This document shows, piece after piece, positions 49,960 through 57,513 of a stretch of DNA of 64,000 bases. This stretch comes from Gemmobacter sp. (GTDB lineage: Bacteria; Pseudomonadota; Alphaproteobacteria; Rhodobacterales; Rhodobacteraceae), in assembly GCF_034676705.1 (NCBI RefSeq), contig NZ_JAUCBS010000013.1:880501-944500 (forward strand), written 5' to 3'. Both the position numbers and the translations under genes were made by a program. The notes under the pieces are model-generated. The model did no database searches. It saw only the letters and a program-made list of their open reading frames with translations, and was not told where the DNA came from. How positions within the stretch are numbered: the first letter of the stretch is position 1; the number at the start of each line of letters is the position of its first letter.

Positions 49960-50958
49960 TCAGTCCTGAAACCCGGCCCGGGCGGCGCGCAGGGTTTCCG
50001 ACGGCGGAATGCCATAGCGCGCGCGATAGCTTTCGGCAAAGCGGCCGAAATGCGCAAACCCCCAGGCCAGCGCAATATCGGTCACGCTGCCGCGTCCTGC
50101 CATCAGGTCGGCATGCGCGCCTTCCAGCCGCCGGTCGCGCCACCAGCCCAGCGGGGTGGTGCCACGCCACTGGCGAAAGGCCAGTTGCAGCGCGCGGGGG
50201 GAAATGCCGGCGGCCTCGGCCACTTCCTCGATGGTCAGGGGGTGGCGCAGGTTGGCCTCGATATGCGTTTCGGCCAGCCGCAGGTGGCGCGGGCGCGGGG
50301 CCGACCGCGCGCGGCCCAGATGCGCGGCATGGTCATGCGCGCCCGAATCCAGCAGCCCCGACATCAGCGCCGATTCCACCTGCCGCGCCATCAGGCCCGG
50401 CCCCAGCGGCGCGCGGCCCTGATCGGCCTCGGCCGCCAGATACAGCGCCAGCCGCCGCAGCGCCGCGCCTGGGCCTGTCGTCAGATCCAGCGGGCCGTCA
50501 AACGTCAGCACCCGGTCCGACCGCGCGCCCAGTTGTGCCGCCAGATGATCCATCATCGCCTGACGGTCGATCTGGATCAGCAGTTGCGCGCAGCCTTCGT
50601 CCCAGATCATCGTGGTCGGCCGATGCGGGTTCAGCACCGCCGCCCGCGTGGGCGAGGAATAATAGGCATCGCCGCCGTTCGAGATCATGGCCCCGCCTGC
50701 CAGCGGGATCTGCACCAGATAAAAGCGGTCCAGTTCCCCCGGCGCGATCAGCGCCTTGGCGCCATATTCGATGTAGTTCAGGCTAAGCCGTTCGCCCCGC
50801 AGATGGTGCTGCCGGGCATCCAGCCGCGCGCCGCGGCCCAGCGTTTCCAGCCGATGCGGGCAAAACACCGCCGCGACACGCTCGCGCGCCTCGTCAAGGT
50901 CGCGGGACTGGAACAGCGCATGGGCCTGCAAGGGCCTTGGCGCCAGGGCATGCAGCAT
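49960..50958 (-). CDS. AraC/XylS-family transcriptional regulator
   Basis: 332 residues from the ATG at 50958; the long open frame upstream is antisense to the oxygenase genes. N-terminal AraC-binding-like effector domain (about 25-195, LSLNYIEYGAKALIAPGELDRFYLVQIPLAG). C-terminal double helix-turn-helix with HIEANLRHPLTIEEVAEAAGISPRALQLAFRQWRGTTPLGWWRDRRLEGAHADL and ALAWGFAHFGRFAESYRARYG. Effector-domain style matches regulators of aromatic-compound oxygenases (CbdS/AndR-like). Divergent from the SDR-oxygenase-reductase operon, which it probably activates. Confidence 0.92.
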   Translation of the reverse strand: MLHALAPRPLQAHALFQSRDLDEARERVAAVFCPHRLETLGRGARLDARQHHLRGERLSLNYIEYGAKALIAPGELDRFYLVQIPLAGGAMISNGGDAYYSSPTRAAVLNPHRPTTMIWDEGCAQLLIQIDRQAMMDHLAAQLGARSDRVLTFDGPLDLTTGPGAALRRLALYLAAEADQGRAPLGPGLMARQVESALMSGLLDSGAHDHAAHLGRARSAPRPRHLRLAETHIEANLRHPLTIEEVAEAAGISPRALQLAFRQWRGTTPLGWWRDRRLEGAHADLMAGRGSVTDIALAWGFAHFGRFAESYRARYGIPPSETLRAARAGFQD

Positions 50959-51038
50959 GGCCGGTTCCCCGTGGATGACAGCAGCGTAACACACCTGGTG
51001 CGCAAACGAAGGCGCCTGACTCCGATTTTTTCGTTTTT

Positions 51039-51066
51039 CGGATAGCCACTGCGGACCCCGGATAGC
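51039..51066 (+). promoter_or_regulatory. Direct repeat CGGATAGC with 20-bp period (candidate AraC site)
   Basis: CGGATAGC occurs at 51039-51046 and 51059-51066, two helical turns apart, about 60-90 bp before the SDR start and in the divergent region next to the AraC gene. AraC/XylS proteins bind tandem half-sites about 21 bp apart. Confidence 0.6.
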
Positions 51067-51126
51067 GGGGCAGGCGCCCCGGCCCGACACTGCCTGAAAT
51101 TCCAACGATACAGGGGGAGCTGTCAG

Positions 51127-51903
51127 ATGCGGGGATTGCAGGGCAAGGTGGCCATCGTGCCAGGGGGCGCGACCAAGATCGGGCAGGCGGTGGTGCAGGC
51201 CTTTGCCACCGCCGGGGTGCGGGTGATGATCGCCGACATTGCCGAGGAGGCGGGCCGCGCGATGGCCGGGGGCAATGTCGCCTTTACCCGTTGCGATGTG
51301 CGCAACGATGCCGATATTGCCGCGCTGGTGGCAGCCACCACCGAAAAATGGGGCCGCATCGACTTTCTGGTCAATGTCGCCTGCACCTATCTGGACAATG
51401 GCGCCGCATCCACCCGCGCCGAATGGCTGGAGGCGCTGGACGTGAATATCGTCGGCTCGGTCATGCTGATGCAGGCCGCGCGGGCGGAACTGGCGCGCAA
51501 CAAGGGGGCGATCGTCAACTTCGGGTCGATCTCGGCCCGCGTGGCGCAGACCGGGCGCTGGCTTTACCCGGTGTCCAAGGCGGCCATCCTGCAACTGACC
51601 CGCAATCAGGCGATGGACCTGGCCCCCGATGGCATCCGGGTGAACGCGGTGTCGCCGGGCTGGACCTGGAGCAACATCATGGACCAGCTGACCGGCGGCA
51701 ACCGGGCGAAAACCGATGCCGTCGCGGCGCCGTTCCACCTGCTGGGCCGGGTGGGTGACCCCGAGGAGGTGGCGCAGACCGTGCTGTTCCTGTGTTCCGA
51801 CGAAGCCAGCTTCATCACCGGCACCGATATCTGCGTCGATGGCGGCTATACCGCCATGGGCCCGGAACAGGCGGTTCCCGCCATTCCGAAGCTGATGGAA
51901 TAA
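51127..51903 (+). CDS. SDR-family oxidoreductase of the oxygenase operon
   Basis: 258 residues. Rossmann SDR with catalytic Ser134, Tyr147 and Lys151 (YPVSKAA) and the C-terminal FITGTDICVDGGYTAMGPEQ. Two family motifs are unusual: the cofactor loop reads VPGGATKIG rather than VTGGASGIG, and the NNAG motif is NVAC. It probably dehydrogenates a diol or alcohol made by the flavin oxygenase encoded 24 bp downstream. In indole-degrading bacteria an SDR (IifB) sits beside the oxygenase IifC; that parallel is inferred. Confidence 0.9.
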   Translation: MRGLQGKVAIVPGGATKIGQAVVQAFATAGVRVMIADIAEEAGRAMAGGNVAFTRCDVRNDADIAALVAATTEKWGRIDFLVNVACTYLDNGAASTRAEWLEALDVNIVGSVMLMQAARAELARNKGAIVNFGSISARVAQTGRWLYPVSKAAILQLTRNQAMDLAPDGIRVNAVSPGWTWSNIMDQLTGGNRAKTDAVAAPFHLLGRVGDPEEVAQTVLFLCSDEASFITGTDICVDGGYTAMGPEQAVPAIPKLME

Positions 51904-51927
51904 ACAAACAATATCAGGGAGATAATC

Positions 51928-53163
51928 ATGCGGAAATTCACCATCGTCGGCGGCGGGCAATCGGGCCTGATGGTCGCCATCGGGCTTTTGAAGGCCGGCC
52001 ATCAGGTGCGCGTCGTGCAGAACCGCACGGGCGACGAGATCGCCAATGGCAAGGTGCTGTCCAGCCAGTGCATGTTCTCGAACTCGGTCCAGCATGAACG
52101 CGATCTGGGGCTGGATTTCTGGTCCGACAGCTGCCCGCCGGTGCAGGGCATCAACTTCATCGTGCCGAACCCGGAAAAGCCCGGCGACAAGCTGATCGAC
52201 TGGACCGGCAAGCTGGACCGCAACGCCTATGCGGTGGACCAGCGCGTCAAGATGCCCCGCTGGCTGGAGGAATTCCAGAAGCTGGGCGGGCAGCTGGTGA
52301 TCAAGGATGCCGGCATTGCCGAACTGGAAACCTATGCGCGCGAGGATGATCTGGTCATCGTCGCATCGGGCAAGGGCGAGGTTGGCCAGCTGTTCGCCCG
52401 CGATGCCACGCGCAGCCCCTTCGACAAGCCGCAGCGCGCGCTGGCGCTGACCTATGTCACCGGCATGACCCCGCGCGAACCGCATTCGGCGGTGGAATTC
52501 AACCTGATCCCGGGGGTGGGGGAATATTTCGTGTTCCCCTCGCTCACCACCACCGGCCCGTGCGAGATCATGGTGCTGGAAGGCATCCCCGGTGGCCCGA
52601 TGGATTGCTGGGCCGATGTCAAGACGCCCGAACAGCATCTGGAAAAATCGCTGTGGATCCTGAAAACCTTCCTGCCCTGGGAATATGAACGGTCGAAGAA
52701 TTGCCAGCTGACCGACCCCAACGGCATTCTGGCCGGCCGCTTTGCCCCCACGATCCGCCAGCCGGTTGCCACGCTGCCATCCGGGCGCAAGGTGCTGGGC
52801 CTGGGCGATGCGGTCTGCCTGAACGATCCGATCACCGGGCAGGGGTCGAACAATGCGTCCAAGGCGGCGGCGGTCTATCTGGCGGCGATCCTGGCCCATG
52901 GCGACCGCGCCTATGACGAGGCGTTCATGCGCGCCACCTTCGAGCGGTTCTGGGACTATGCCCAGTGGGTCGTGCGCTGGACCAACATGATGCTGCAACC
53001 GCCGCCGCCCTTCGTGCTGGAGATCATGGGCACCGCCTGTGCCGTGCCGGAACTCGCGCATCGGATGGCCAATGCCTTTGACGACCCGCGCGATTTCTTC
53101 CCGTGGTTCGCCGACCCGGATGCGGCCAGCGCCTATCTGACCGATCTGCGCAAGGCGGCCTGA
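51928..53163 (+). CDS. Styrene/indole monooxygenase-type flavoprotein (StyA/IifC-like)
   Basis: 411 residues, the length of StyA. Group E external flavin monooxygenase: dinucleotide motif VGGGQSGLMVAIGLL (Gly8, Gly10, Gly13), SPFDKPQRALALTYVTGM (compare SPFEKPQRAL in StyA), and the FAD motif LGLGDAVCLNDPITGQGSNNASKAA (G293-D294), then WVVRWTNMML. It epoxidises or hydroxylates an aromatic vinyl or indole ring using FADH2 supplied by the reductase encoded 1 bp downstream. Substrate unknown. Confidence 0.9.
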   Translation: MRKFTIVGGGQSGLMVAIGLLKAGHQVRVVQNRTGDEIANGKVLSSQCMFSNSVQHERDLGLDFWSDSCPPVQGINFIVPNPEKPGDKLIDWTGKLDRNAYAVDQRVKMPRWLEEFQKLGGQLVIKDAGIAELETYAREDDLVIVASGKGEVGQLFARDATRSPFDKPQRALALTYVTGMTPREPHSAVEFNLIPGVGEYFVFPSLTTTGPCEIMVLEGIPGGPMDCWADVKTPEQHLEKSLWILKTFLPWEYERSKNCQLTDPNGILAGRFAPTIRQPVATLPSGRKVLGLGDAVCLNDPITGQGSNNASKAAAVYLAAILAHGDRAYDEAFMRATFERFWDYAQWVVRWTNMMLQPPPPFVLEIMGTACAVPELAHRMANAFDDPRDFFPWFADPDAASAYLTDLRKAA

Positions 53164-53164
53164 G

Positions 53165-53659
53165 ATGGGCGTGCCGGTGGACAGTGCAACCTTCCGGGCC
53201 GCCATGGCCCGGTTTCCCGGCGCAGTGACCATCGTCACCACCGCCGGCGGGGGCGAGCGGCGGGGGATCACCGCCACCGCCGTCTGTTCGGTCACCGCCG
53301 ATCCGCCCAGCCTGCTGGTGTGCCTGAACCGGGCCACCGGCACCTGTGCCATGGTGGCCGATACCGGCATGTTCAACGTGTCGCTGCTGGCAGGCGATGG
53401 CGGGGCCACGGCGATGCGCTTTGCCGGCGCCGGTGGCGTGACGGGCGAGGCGAAATTCGCCACCGGCGACTGGCGCACCGATGCGCGCGGGCTGCCGATG
53501 CTGGGCGATGCCGTGGTGACCTTCTGCTGCGAGGTGGCCGAACAGGTGCAGGCGGGCTCGCACACCGTGTTCATCGGCCAGATCGTCGGGATCCGTGTCA
53601 CCGACGGCGCCGCGCTGGTCTATGAAAGCGCGCGGTTCCACCGGCTGGAGCCGATCTGA
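53165..53659 (+). CDS. Flavin reductase (StyB/HpaC-like)
   Basis: 164 residues, ATG 1 bp after the oxygenase stop. Flavin-reductase-like split barrel: FPGAVTIVTTAGGGERRGITATAVCSVTADPPSLLVCLNR is the family core, ending HTVFIGQIVGI. It reduces flavin with NAD(P)H and supplies it to the monooxygenase. Last gene of the operon. Confidence 0.93.
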   Translation: MGVPVDSATFRAAMARFPGAVTIVTTAGGGERRGITATAVCSVTADPPSLLVCLNRATGTCAMVADTGMFNVSLLAGDGGATAMRFAGAGGVTGEAKFATGDWRTDARGLPMLGDAVVTFCCEVAEQVQAGSHTVFIGQIVGIRVTDGAALVYESARFHRLEPI

Positions 53660-53709
53660 TCTGACGGGGCATTGGGCTGGGGTTACTGCGGCTGGGCGCC
53701 CGCCCCCCA

Positions 53710-53832
53710 CCCCATCCCTCCCCCACAAGGGGGGAGGGGGCCGCGAAGCACCCGCCGTCAGGCAAACCCCACCGCGCTGCGGGCGGGCGGTGACAGGCGC
53801 CTCCCTCCCCCCCTTGTGGGGGAGGGATGGGG
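53710..53832. repeat. Long inverted repeat built of two self-complementary arms, copy 1
   Basis: CCCCATCCCTCCCCCACAAG followed by GGGGGGAGGG (from 53710) faces its reverse complement ending at 53832. Each arm is itself a hairpin (CCCTCCCCC / GGGGGAGGG). The interior holds unrelated sequence. A second copy of the same design is at 55847-55960. Confidence 0.85.
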
Positions 53833-53869
53833 AGGGGGGCGACGCCCCCCAAAGGCGCCCGGCAAGCGC

Positions 53870-54424
53870 CTATCCCCGCCGCCGCGTCGCTGCGACGCGG
53901 GCCACATCCTCATAGACGCCGGTCAGCAGGGTCAGGGTACGCGTCGCCTCGACCAGCCGGTCGGCCAGCCCGGGTTGCGCCTGAATGGCGGCGATCAGCA
54001 GGCGCTGGCGCACATCGCCATAGTCATCGGTCACGCGCCGGCCCTCGTCCGTCACCTCATAGGTCACGCCGCCGCGCCCCGATCCCTTCCGTTCGACCAG
54101 CCCCGCGCCGATCAGCTTGCGCAGCGAATACTGGATGTTCGGCACGTCGTCGCGGTTCATCAGGCGGGCGATCTCCTTGATCGACTTGGGCCGCTCGTTC
54201 ATGCGGATGATGTGCAGCATGGCGTTTTCCGGCCCCGTCGCCGCCAGATCGCATACCGCCGCCAGGCATTCCGATTGCCAGCGCCCGAATCCCTCGAACG
54301 CGCGCATGATGGCGAATTCCATCTCGGCCGTCGCCGCCTCGGGGCCGCCGCGCGCCAGGTGCCAGGTGAAATCCTCGCCCGTCTTGGCCTTATCCTGTTG
54401 GGATTTCTGCGGTTTTTCTGCCAT
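53870..54424 (-). CDS. MarR-type winged-helix regulator
   Basis: 184 residues. Helical N-terminus, then a winged helix: MNERPKSIKEIARLMNRDDVPNIQYSLRKLIGAGLVERKGSGRGGVTYEVTDEGRRVTDDY. It belongs to the group annotated as winged helix DNA-binding/MarR. Divergent from the luciferase-type monooxygenase gene, with a strong palindrome in the 114-bp gap; it is the likely repressor of that gene and of itself. Confidence 0.88.
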   Translation of the reverse strand: MAEKPQKSQQDKAKTGEDFTWHLARGGPEAATAEMEFAIMRAFEGFGRWQSECLAAVCDLAATGPENAMLHIIRMNERPKSIKEIARLMNRDDVPNIQYSLRKLIGAGLVERKGSGRGGVTYEVTDEGRRVTDDYGDVRQRLLIAAIQAQPGLADRLVEATRTLTLLTGVYEDVARVAATRRRG

Positions 54425-54480
54425 GGCGGGACTCCCTTCACGGGCGGAGCATGGGGCGACAAGCCTGTTGACGCAATCCG

Positions 54481-54509
54481 ATTTTAAGATAGACTTTCAA
54501 TCATAAAAT
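54481..54509. promoter_or_regulatory. Candidate MarR operator
   Basis: ATTTTAAGAT - 9 nt - ATCATAAAAT: 9 of 10 positions in each arm pair. It is AT-rich against a GC-rich background, 29 bp upstream of the monooxygenase ATG, between two divergent genes, one of which encodes a MarR protein. Confidence 0.65.
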
Positions 54510-54538
54510 ACCACTAAACCTCCAACAGGGAAATCGCG

Positions 54539-55630
54539 ATGACCGTGAACCGGATGACCACCGGCGGCTTCAAGCTGGGCACCTTTTCGACCAACTGCTC
54601 CTCGGGCATGACGCCCACCCAGATCCCCGACCGCTGGGACGCCAGCTGGGACAGCAACGTGACGCTGGCCAAGATGCTGGACGAGGCCGGGATAGACTTC
54701 ATGCTGCCGATTGCCCGCTGGATCGGCTATGGCGGCCCGACCGATTTCCACGGCGGCGTGCTGGAAACCATGACCTGGGCGGCGGGGCTGCTGGCCTCGA
54801 CCAGGAACCTGACGGTGTTCGCCACCATCCACACCACCGCCAATCACCCGATCGTGGTGGCCAAACAGATCGCCACCATCGACCAGATCGGCCATGGCCG
54901 CGCCGGGCTGAACATCGTGGCCGGCTGGAACAAGCCGGAATACGACGCCATGGGCATCGCCTTTGCCGATGATCACGAAACCCGCTACGGCTATGCGCAG
55001 GAATGGTTCGACCTGATCCGCAAGGTCTGGAAATCGGACGATCATTTCGACTGGGACGGCACCTATTTCAAGAACATCCGCGGGCAAAAGGGCCGCCCGG
55101 CGCCGGTGCGGGGCAATGTGCCGATCATCAATGCCGCAGGCTCGCCCCAGGGGCGCGATTTTGCGACCTCGAACGCGAACTTCCTGTTCACCCCGGCCAT
55201 CGACCTTGCCCGTACCAAGACCGAGATCGGCGAGTTGAAGGCCAATGCCGCCGCCAAGGGCCGCGATGTGAACGTGCTGACCTTCAGCCACATCGTCTGC
55301 CGCCCGACCGAGAAAGAGGCGCGCGACTACGTGCATTACGTGGTGGACGAGAATGCCGACTGGGAGGCGACGGACAACCTGATCCGGCTGCAATTCGCCT
55401 TTGCCCTGTCCTTCCCGCATGATCTGCTGGCGCAGATGCGCTTTGGCATGGCGCTTGGGCATGGCGGCTTTCCGCTGATCGGCACGCCCGATCAGGTGGC
55501 GGCGGGGCTGATCAAGCTGCACGAGGCCGGGCTGGCCGGGACCACGCTGTCCTTCGTGAACTACGTCAAGGAATTCCCGTATTTCGCCGACGAGGTGCTG
55601 CCGCGTCTGGCCAAGGCGGGCATCCGCTGA
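54539..55630 (+). CDS. LLM-class flavin-dependent monooxygenase (RutA/SfnG-like)
   Basis: 363 residues from the ATG at 54539. Bacterial-luciferase TIM barrel: AKMLDEAGIDFMLPIARWIGYGG, TIHTTANHPIVVAKQIATIDQIGHGRAGLNIVAGWNKPEYDAMGI and FPLIGTPDQVAAGLIKLHEAGLAGTTLSFVNY match the RutA/SfnG/NtaA branch. Reduced flavin must come from a partner; the reductase encoded at 53.2 kb is the nearest candidate. Probably controlled by the divergent MarR gene. Substrate unknown. Confidence 0.9.
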   Translation: MTVNRMTTGGFKLGTFSTNCSSGMTPTQIPDRWDASWDSNVTLAKMLDEAGIDFMLPIARWIGYGGPTDFHGGVLETMTWAAGLLASTRNLTVFATIHTTANHPIVVAKQIATIDQIGHGRAGLNIVAGWNKPEYDAMGIAFADDHETRYGYAQEWFDLIRKVWKSDDHFDWDGTYFKNIRGQKGRPAPVRGNVPIINAAGSPQGRDFATSNANFLFTPAIDLARTKTEIGELKANAAAKGRDVNVLTFSHIVCRPTEKEARDYVHYVVDENADWEATDNLIRLQFAFALSFPHDLLAQMRFGMALGHGGFPLIGTPDQVAAGLIKLHEAGLAGTTLSFVNYVKEFPYFADEVLPRLAKAGIR

Positions 55631-55678
55631 CGGTGCATTGCCGTGCCTGCGGGACTGGAGGGGTTTCACACCCCTCCT

Positions 55679-55753
55679 CGCCGGTTGGTTCTCGAACCAA
55701 TGGCGCACCAACCGGGGCTCCCCGTGGGATATTTGTGGACAGATGAAGGGGCG
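55679..55753 (+). repeat. Dispersed intergenic repeat, copy C (complete)
   Basis: First half: GCCGGTTGGTTCTCGAACCA followed by ATGGCGCACCAACCGG, a dyad with compensatory changes relative to copy B (TTGG/CCAA instead of CTGG/CCAG). Second half: GGGATATTTGTGGACAGATG followed by AAGG. Confidence 0.8.
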
Positions 55754-55797
55754 ATCCGGGGGGCCTTCCCGGCTGGGTCGGCCAGGGGCAACTAGCA

Positions 55798-55824
55798 AAC
55801 AGGGGCGCCACTGGCGCCCCTGTT
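55798..55824. terminator. Bidirectional hairpin
   Basis: AACAGGGGCGCC - ACT - GGCGCCCCTGTT: a perfect 12-bp stem between the convergent LLM and iorB genes. Confidence 0.65.
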
Positions 55825-55846
55825 GCAAGGATGGTGCGGATTTCCC

Positions 55847-55960
55847 CCCCTCCCCATCCCTCCCCCACGAGGGGGGAGGGAGGTTCCCGGCGGGGGCAGG
55901 TGGTCCCTGTGGATCGGCGCGCCTCCCCTCCCCCTCGTGGGGAGGGGATGGGGGAGGGGG
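55847..55960. repeat. Long inverted repeat, copy 2
   Basis: CCCTCCCCATCCCTCCCCCA followed by CGAGGGGGGAGGG at the left, with the near reverse complement at 55922-55960. Same arm sequence and design as the copy at 53710-53832; the two differ in the loop tetrads (CACAAG versus CACGAG) and in the interior. Confidence 0.85.
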
Positions 55961-55971
55961 GCGAGGCCGGA

Positions 55972-57513
55972 TCAGGCGAAGCTGCGGATCGTCTGGATCG
56001 CGCCGTCCAGATCCTTGCCCTCTTCATCCTTCAGCGCGGCGTCGCGCAGGCGGCGGGCCCAGTCGGCGGCATCGGCGCGGCCAGCGACCAGCGCGATCCC
56101 GGCCAGCACGCGGTCGAACTTGGACAGGCCGCGCGAATGGGTGTCGGAATAGCCCTTGACCAGCCGGCGGCAGCGCAGCACCTCGACCGCAAGGTCGTAA
56201 TTCGCCGCGCGGTAGCCCATGGCGGTGTCCAGCCAGGCTTGCAGATGGTCCTGTTCCTGTCGGTGGCGCAGGGTCTTGCGGCGCCAGCCCTTCAGCCCGC
56301 CCAGCACATAGAGCATGACATAGGCCGTCAGGCTGTCGGACCGCAGGCGGCGGCCCTTGTCGAACCAGCGGGTCAGCCGGGCCATTTTCGCAGGATCGGC
56401 CTGCCAGCGGGCGCCCATGCTGGCCGGCATCATGCCGCTGATCTCGGCCGCCTGGGGGTGGAAATATTCGGTCAGCTGCATCAGGTTGCCGTCCTTGACC
56501 TTCATTTCCCCCTTGATGCGGGCGAACCGGGCGGCGCGGGTCTTGCGGTCGGCGACGCGGATGATGTCGTCATAGCACAGCGCATTGGCGATATATTTCG
56601 CCGCCTCGCGCCCCAGCGCCCAGCCATTGGCGGCCTTGTCCTGGGCCAGCACCTTGTCCAGCCGGTCCAGATATTCCGTGCCATAGGCGAGATCCTGAAA
56701 ATCCACCACCTTTTCCAGGCCGGGCAGCGCCATTTCGGCGACCGGACCGGGCAGGGCGGCGGCGCGGGCGGCCAGCCTGTCCCAATCGGATTTCAGCCGG
56801 GCGGGGCCGGCGACGGCCCCCATCACCACGGGTTTCGCCACCGGCGCGGCCTCGGCCTGCACGCCGTTCACGGCGGCCTCGAACCCGGCGTTGAACGCGC
56901 GGAGCGAGGCCTCGACCCCCTTGCCGCCGGCCTTGATCGCCTCCTCGAAGGCCGAGCGGGGGAAGGGCAGCGCCTCGGACGCGGCCAGCGCGCCAAAGAT
57001 CGAGGCCGAGATCACCGAGCCCTGCTTGACCGCCACCTGATCGAAGTTCGCGGCGATGAACCGGCGCGCGGCGATTTCCGCCGCCGCGATCACCTCTTCG
57101 GCCGAGGCGATGCCGTTGCCCGGCACCATCTTTTCCGACACCGCCAGCGACCGGTGGGTCGAGGCGATCAGCGTGGTGCGGTCGGGGGTGACGAAACCGC
57201 GCATGATGGACCGCCCGGCCTCCATCAGTTCGGCGGCGATCATCACGTCGACGTCGCCGGCGGCGGGCATCAGCGAAAAGATCGGGGTGCCGCCGGCCGC
57301 CGGGGCCATCTCGATGTAATAGACCGTGGCGCCGGTGCGCTGTGCGACGCCCGCCACCGAGGTGGCCTGGGCGGCATAGCCGTTGGCGCGGGCCAGATCC
57401 TCGATCCAGTTGGTCAGCACGCCGCCGCCCTGGCCGCCCACGGCCAGGATCGCCAGCTTGATGATGCCTTGCAGCCGGGCATCGGGGGTCTTGTGGGAAA
57501 GCGGGGCGTTCAT
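55972..57513 (-). CDS. iorB: Indolepyruvate:ferredoxin oxidoreductase, beta subunit family
   Basis: 513 residues from the ATG at 57513 (MNAPLSHKTPDARLQGIIKLAILAVGGQGGGVLTNWIEDLARANGY), overlapping the iorA stop. The N-terminal about 200 residues are the gamma/beta-type 2-oxoacid oxidoreductase domain (AVGGQGGGV, SVAGVAQRTGATVYYIEM). A long C-terminal extension of about 300 residues (DUF6537-like) is fused, making it far longer than archaeal IorB. With IorA it oxidatively decarboxylates arylpyruvates to aryl-acetyl-CoA. Confidence 0.92.
   Translation of the reverse strand: MNAPLSHKTPDARLQGIIKLAILAVGGQGGGVLTNWIEDLARANGYAAQATSVAGVAQRTGATVYYIEMAPAAGGTPIFSLMPAAGDVDVMIAAELMEAGRSIMRGFVTPDRTTLIASTHRSLAVSEKMVPGNGIASAEEVIAAAEIAARRFIAANFDQVAVKQGSVISASIFGALAASEALPFPRSAFEEAIKAGGKGVEASLRAFNAGFEAAVNGVQAEAAPVAKPVVMGAVAGPARLKSDWDRLAARAAALPGPVAEMALPGLEKVVDFQDLAYGTEYLDRLDKVLAQDKAANGWALGREAAKYIANALCYDDIIRVADRKTRAARFARIKGEMKVKDGNLMQLTEYFHPQAAEISGMMPASMGARWQADPAKMARLTRWFDKGRRLRSDSLTAYVMLYVLGGLKGWRRKTLRHRQEQDHLQAWLDTAMGYRAANYDLAVEVLRCRRLVKGYSDTHSRGLSKFDRVLAGIALVAGRADAADWARRLRDAALKDEEGKDLDGAIQTIRSFA

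Larger units (their letters stand above)
55631..55971. other. Repeat-filled intergenic region
   Basis: About 340 bases between convergent genes with no gene. It contains a complete copy of the dispersed repeat, a strong hairpin and a long inverted repeat, described separately. Confidence 0.85.

Noticed and set aside
50959..53601. 1213-residue minus-strand frame upstream of the AraC regulator
   Set aside because: Antisense to the SDR, oxygenase and flavin reductase, which have family motifs and ribosome-binding sites; only 49960-50958 is the AraC gene.
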